From contig NZ_SELP01000002.1 in NCBI RefSeq assembly GCF_004145845.1, positions 723,992 through 787,991 of the forward strand: a stretch of DNA of 64,000 bases, given 5' to 3'. The stretch comes from Loktanella sp. IMCC34160. Its GTDB lineage: Bacteria; Pseudomonadota; Alphaproteobacteria; Rhodobacterales; Rhodobacteraceae. Positions 62,689-64,000 of the stretch are shown one piece after another. Under the pieces are notes generated by a model that saw only the letters and a list, made by a program, of their open reading frames with translations, made no database searches and was not told where the DNA came from. Position 1 is the stretch's first letter; each line of letters opens with the position of its first letter. Made by a program: the position numbers and the translations under genes.

Positions 62689-64000
62689 TTGACAACAGGT
62701 GACAAAAAAGACGGAGAAGAACCAACCCTGCTGACGTGGCTTGGCTTCACGTCACGACCGAACTGGAAGCGAGCAAGGCTGCTCGGTGGTTTGGTTGGTT
62801 TGTCGCTGACTTTGCTGTTCTTCCTGGCCTACGTCGCCGCCTTTGCCGTCGCCATTTATGCGATCACCTCGGTCTTCGGAGAGGATGCAACCGGGCCGAA
62901 CCTTGGGGTCGGTACGCTGGTTGCAGCGCTGCTGGGCGCGCCGTTCCTGATCTGGCGGACCATGGTCGCGCAGAAAACCGTCGATCACGCGGCAAAGAGC
63001 CTGTTCAACGAAAAGATCAACGCGGCCGTCCAAGACCTCTATTCGCAGCGACAGGTGACATGGACGAACGATGACGAAGAGCATTTCAACGCTTGGCAAG
63101 ACGATGTCGTAAAACGCAACGCCGCCATCGACCGCCTGTTGGGACTGGCCGAGGAAGCAGTAAAGGACAACCCCAAGGAAGTGCACCGCATCGCCTCCAT
63201 GCTGTCGGTCTATGTGCGGGAATTGTCCAAGGAACCGGAGTTGCGGGCCAAGACACCGCCCAAAGGCGTAAGCCCGGATGAACTGTACGCGTGGGCGATT
63301 AAACTTGAGGTCGCACGGTCTGACATGGAAAAGGCGGTGCAAACCCTTGGCAAATTAAGGCGACTAATCGCGGAAGATGACGACAAGCCAAAGATAGACC
63401 TACGGGACGCCAATCTGCAACGGATGGATCTCCGATCGTTCGATTTCGACTCTGCAAACCTCTCCGAGGCGAAGTTGCAGGGGGCAGACCTCTCCGAGGC
63501 GAAGTTGCAGGGGGCAGACCTCTCCAGGGCGGAGTTGCAGGGGGCAATCCTCTTCGGGGCGGAGTTGAAGGGGGCAGACCTCTCCGGGGCGGAGTTGCAG
63601 GGGGCAATCCTCTCCAGGGCCAAGTTGCAGGGGGCAATCCTCTTCGGGGCGGAGTTGCAGGGGGCAGACCTCTCCAGGGCGGAGTTGCAGGGGGCAATCC
63701 TCTTCGGGGCGGAGTTGAAGGGGGCAGACCTCTCCAGGGCGGTGTTGCAGGGGGCAAACCTCTCCGGGGCGAAGTTGCAGGGGGCAATCCTCTTCGGGGC
63801 GGAGTTGCAGGGGGCAGACCTCTCCGGGGCGGAGTTGTTCGACGACATCTTCGCCGAGGCGAGGTTGTTTGGCGCAGTCGACATCAGGGCGATCTTTCAT
63901 GGCGCCGCCGACTGGCAGGCCAGGTTGCACACACGTGTGGTCTCCATGGAGCTGTTAGACGCCTCAGCACACTGCAGCTCGACTATGATCTGGCATGCGG
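62689..64000 (+). CDS. Pentapeptide-repeat membrane protein, 3' end outside window
   Basis: The open frame runs from TTG 62689 to the window edge (437 codons seen). TTG is chosen because the peptide (MTTGDKKDGEEPTLLTWLGF) matches the start I remember for Rhodobacterales homologues and an AAGGGG lies about 10 bases upstream; no ATG or GTG gives the complete N-terminus. Two membrane helices occur at residues ~31-61 and ~72-89. They are followed by a soluble helical region (~90-240, with YSQRQVTWTNDDEEHFNAWQ and ASMLSVYVRELSKE) and 13 decapeptide units at residues 256-385 of the form A-(D/I/N)-L-(S/F)-x-A-x-L-(Q/K)-G, predicting a right-handed quadrilateral beta-helix. The function is unknown. 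Confidence 0.85.
   Translation, partial: MTTGDKKDGEEPTLLTWLGFTSRPNWKRARLLGGLVGLSLTLLFFLAYVAAFAVAIYAITSVFGEDATGPNLGVGTLVAALLGAPFLIWRTMVAQKTVDHAAKSLFNEKINAAVQDLYSQRQVTWTNDDEEHFNAWQDDVVKRNAAIDRLLGLAEEAVKDNPKEVHRIASMLSVYVRELSKEPELRAKTPPKGVSPDELYAWAIKLEVARSDMEKAVQTLGKLRRLIAEDDDKPKIDLRDANLQRMDLRSFDFDSANLSEAKLQGADLSEAKLQGADLSRAELQGAILFGAELKGADLSGAELQGAILSRAKLQGAILFGAELQGADLSRAELQGAILFGAELKGADLSRAVLQGANLSGAKLQGAILFGAELQGADLSGAELFDDIFAEARLFGAVDIRAIFHGAADWQARLHTRVVSMELLDASAHCSSTMIWHA
63454..63843 (+). repeat. Thirteen 30-bp tandem coding repeats
   Basis: Each unit starts GCA and most end TTGCAGGGG, encoding ten residues (two pentapeptides). Units 3, 4 and 7 are base-identical to units 8, 9 and 12, revealing a 150-bp higher-order duplication (63514-63663 versus 63664-63813). 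The last unit diverges (TTGTTCGAC). Confidence 0.93.

Noticed and set aside
63454..63843. Possible CRISPR array (regular 30-bp repetition)
   Set aside because: The repeats are contiguous with no unique spacers and encode a continuous pentapeptide-repeat protein.
63210..63930. Three overlapping minus-strand open frames across the pentapeptide region
   Set aside because: All come from the same 30-bp repeat, which happens to lack stops in every frame. The plus-strand frame alone matches a known protein type.

Overview
The window is a GC-rich stretch of an alphaproteobacterial chromosome, most likely a member of the order Rhodobacterales (Rhodobacter/Roseobacter relatives). The call rests on several arrangements I recognise from that order: trpE followed by an opposed yibQ-type gene and then trpG-trpD; propionyl-CoA carboxylase and methylmalonyl-CoA mutase genes with a PccR-type ScfR regulator; the order yajC-secD-secF-Mth938-ccmABCDG; and many small secreted proteins of families largely confined to this order. 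No phage, plasmid, transposase or CRISPR genes are visible. The content is mainly core metabolism.

Layout. 1-10.6 kb: a very acidic partial protein, thiamine pyrophosphokinase, two tandem DMT transporters, a nitroreductase that matches iodotyrosine deiodinase including its substrate triad, a Ppx/GppA phosphatase, and a minus-strand run of a small secreted protein, an EEP nuclease, a TerB-DnaJ protein, a GNAT and a VOC protein. 10.6-24.2 kb: nhaA, then the propionate block (methylmalonyl-CoA mutase, pccA, pccB, PccR) with small lipoproteins, DUF proteins, a sulfotransferase-like protein and a Bcr/CflA-type MFS pump. PccR-like TTTGCAAA boxes lie in front of both pccB and pccR. 24.2-31.6 kb: an XRE-cupin regulator and a complete dipeptide ABC operon (dppA, M24 peptidase, dppB, dppC, dppD, dppF). 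31.8-37.4 kb: L-serine dehydratase, GST, tRNA-Pro(UGG), DUF192, a double cold-shock protein, pdxH, fabI and gpt. 37.4-45.6 kb: aminotransferase, a PpiD/SurA-like foldase, trpE, yibQ-like, trpG and trpD. 45.8-52.3 kb: HerA-like ATPase, an intergenic region with two possible small RNAs, an IalB-family protein, a VWA/CoxE-like protein, a 56-residue membrane protein, and DUF2927 and DUF1223 proteins. 52.5-61.6 kb: aconitase, then a long minus-strand set of ccmGDCBA, Mth938-like and secF-secD-yajC. 61.8-64 kb: an outer-membrane barrel and a partial pentapeptide-repeat membrane protein with a TTG start.

How the genes work together. PccA/PccB carboxylate propionyl-CoA and the mutase converts the product to succinyl-CoA, presumably under PccR. 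Dpp imports dipeptides and the M24 enzyme in the same operon can cleave proline dipeptides. YajC-SecD-SecF and CcmABCDG serve protein export and cytochrome c maturation.

The most unusual non-coding signal is a dispersed repeat. Six intergenic loci each carry two inverted copies of an 18-base palindrome (GGTGGGTY-NN-RACCCACC) tagged by TTACG on the inner side. Three are short (64-91 bp) and three are long (187-200 bp) with nested inverted arms. Four of the six sit exactly between convergent genes. They resemble REPIN-type elements, and no mobilising enzyme is present in the window.
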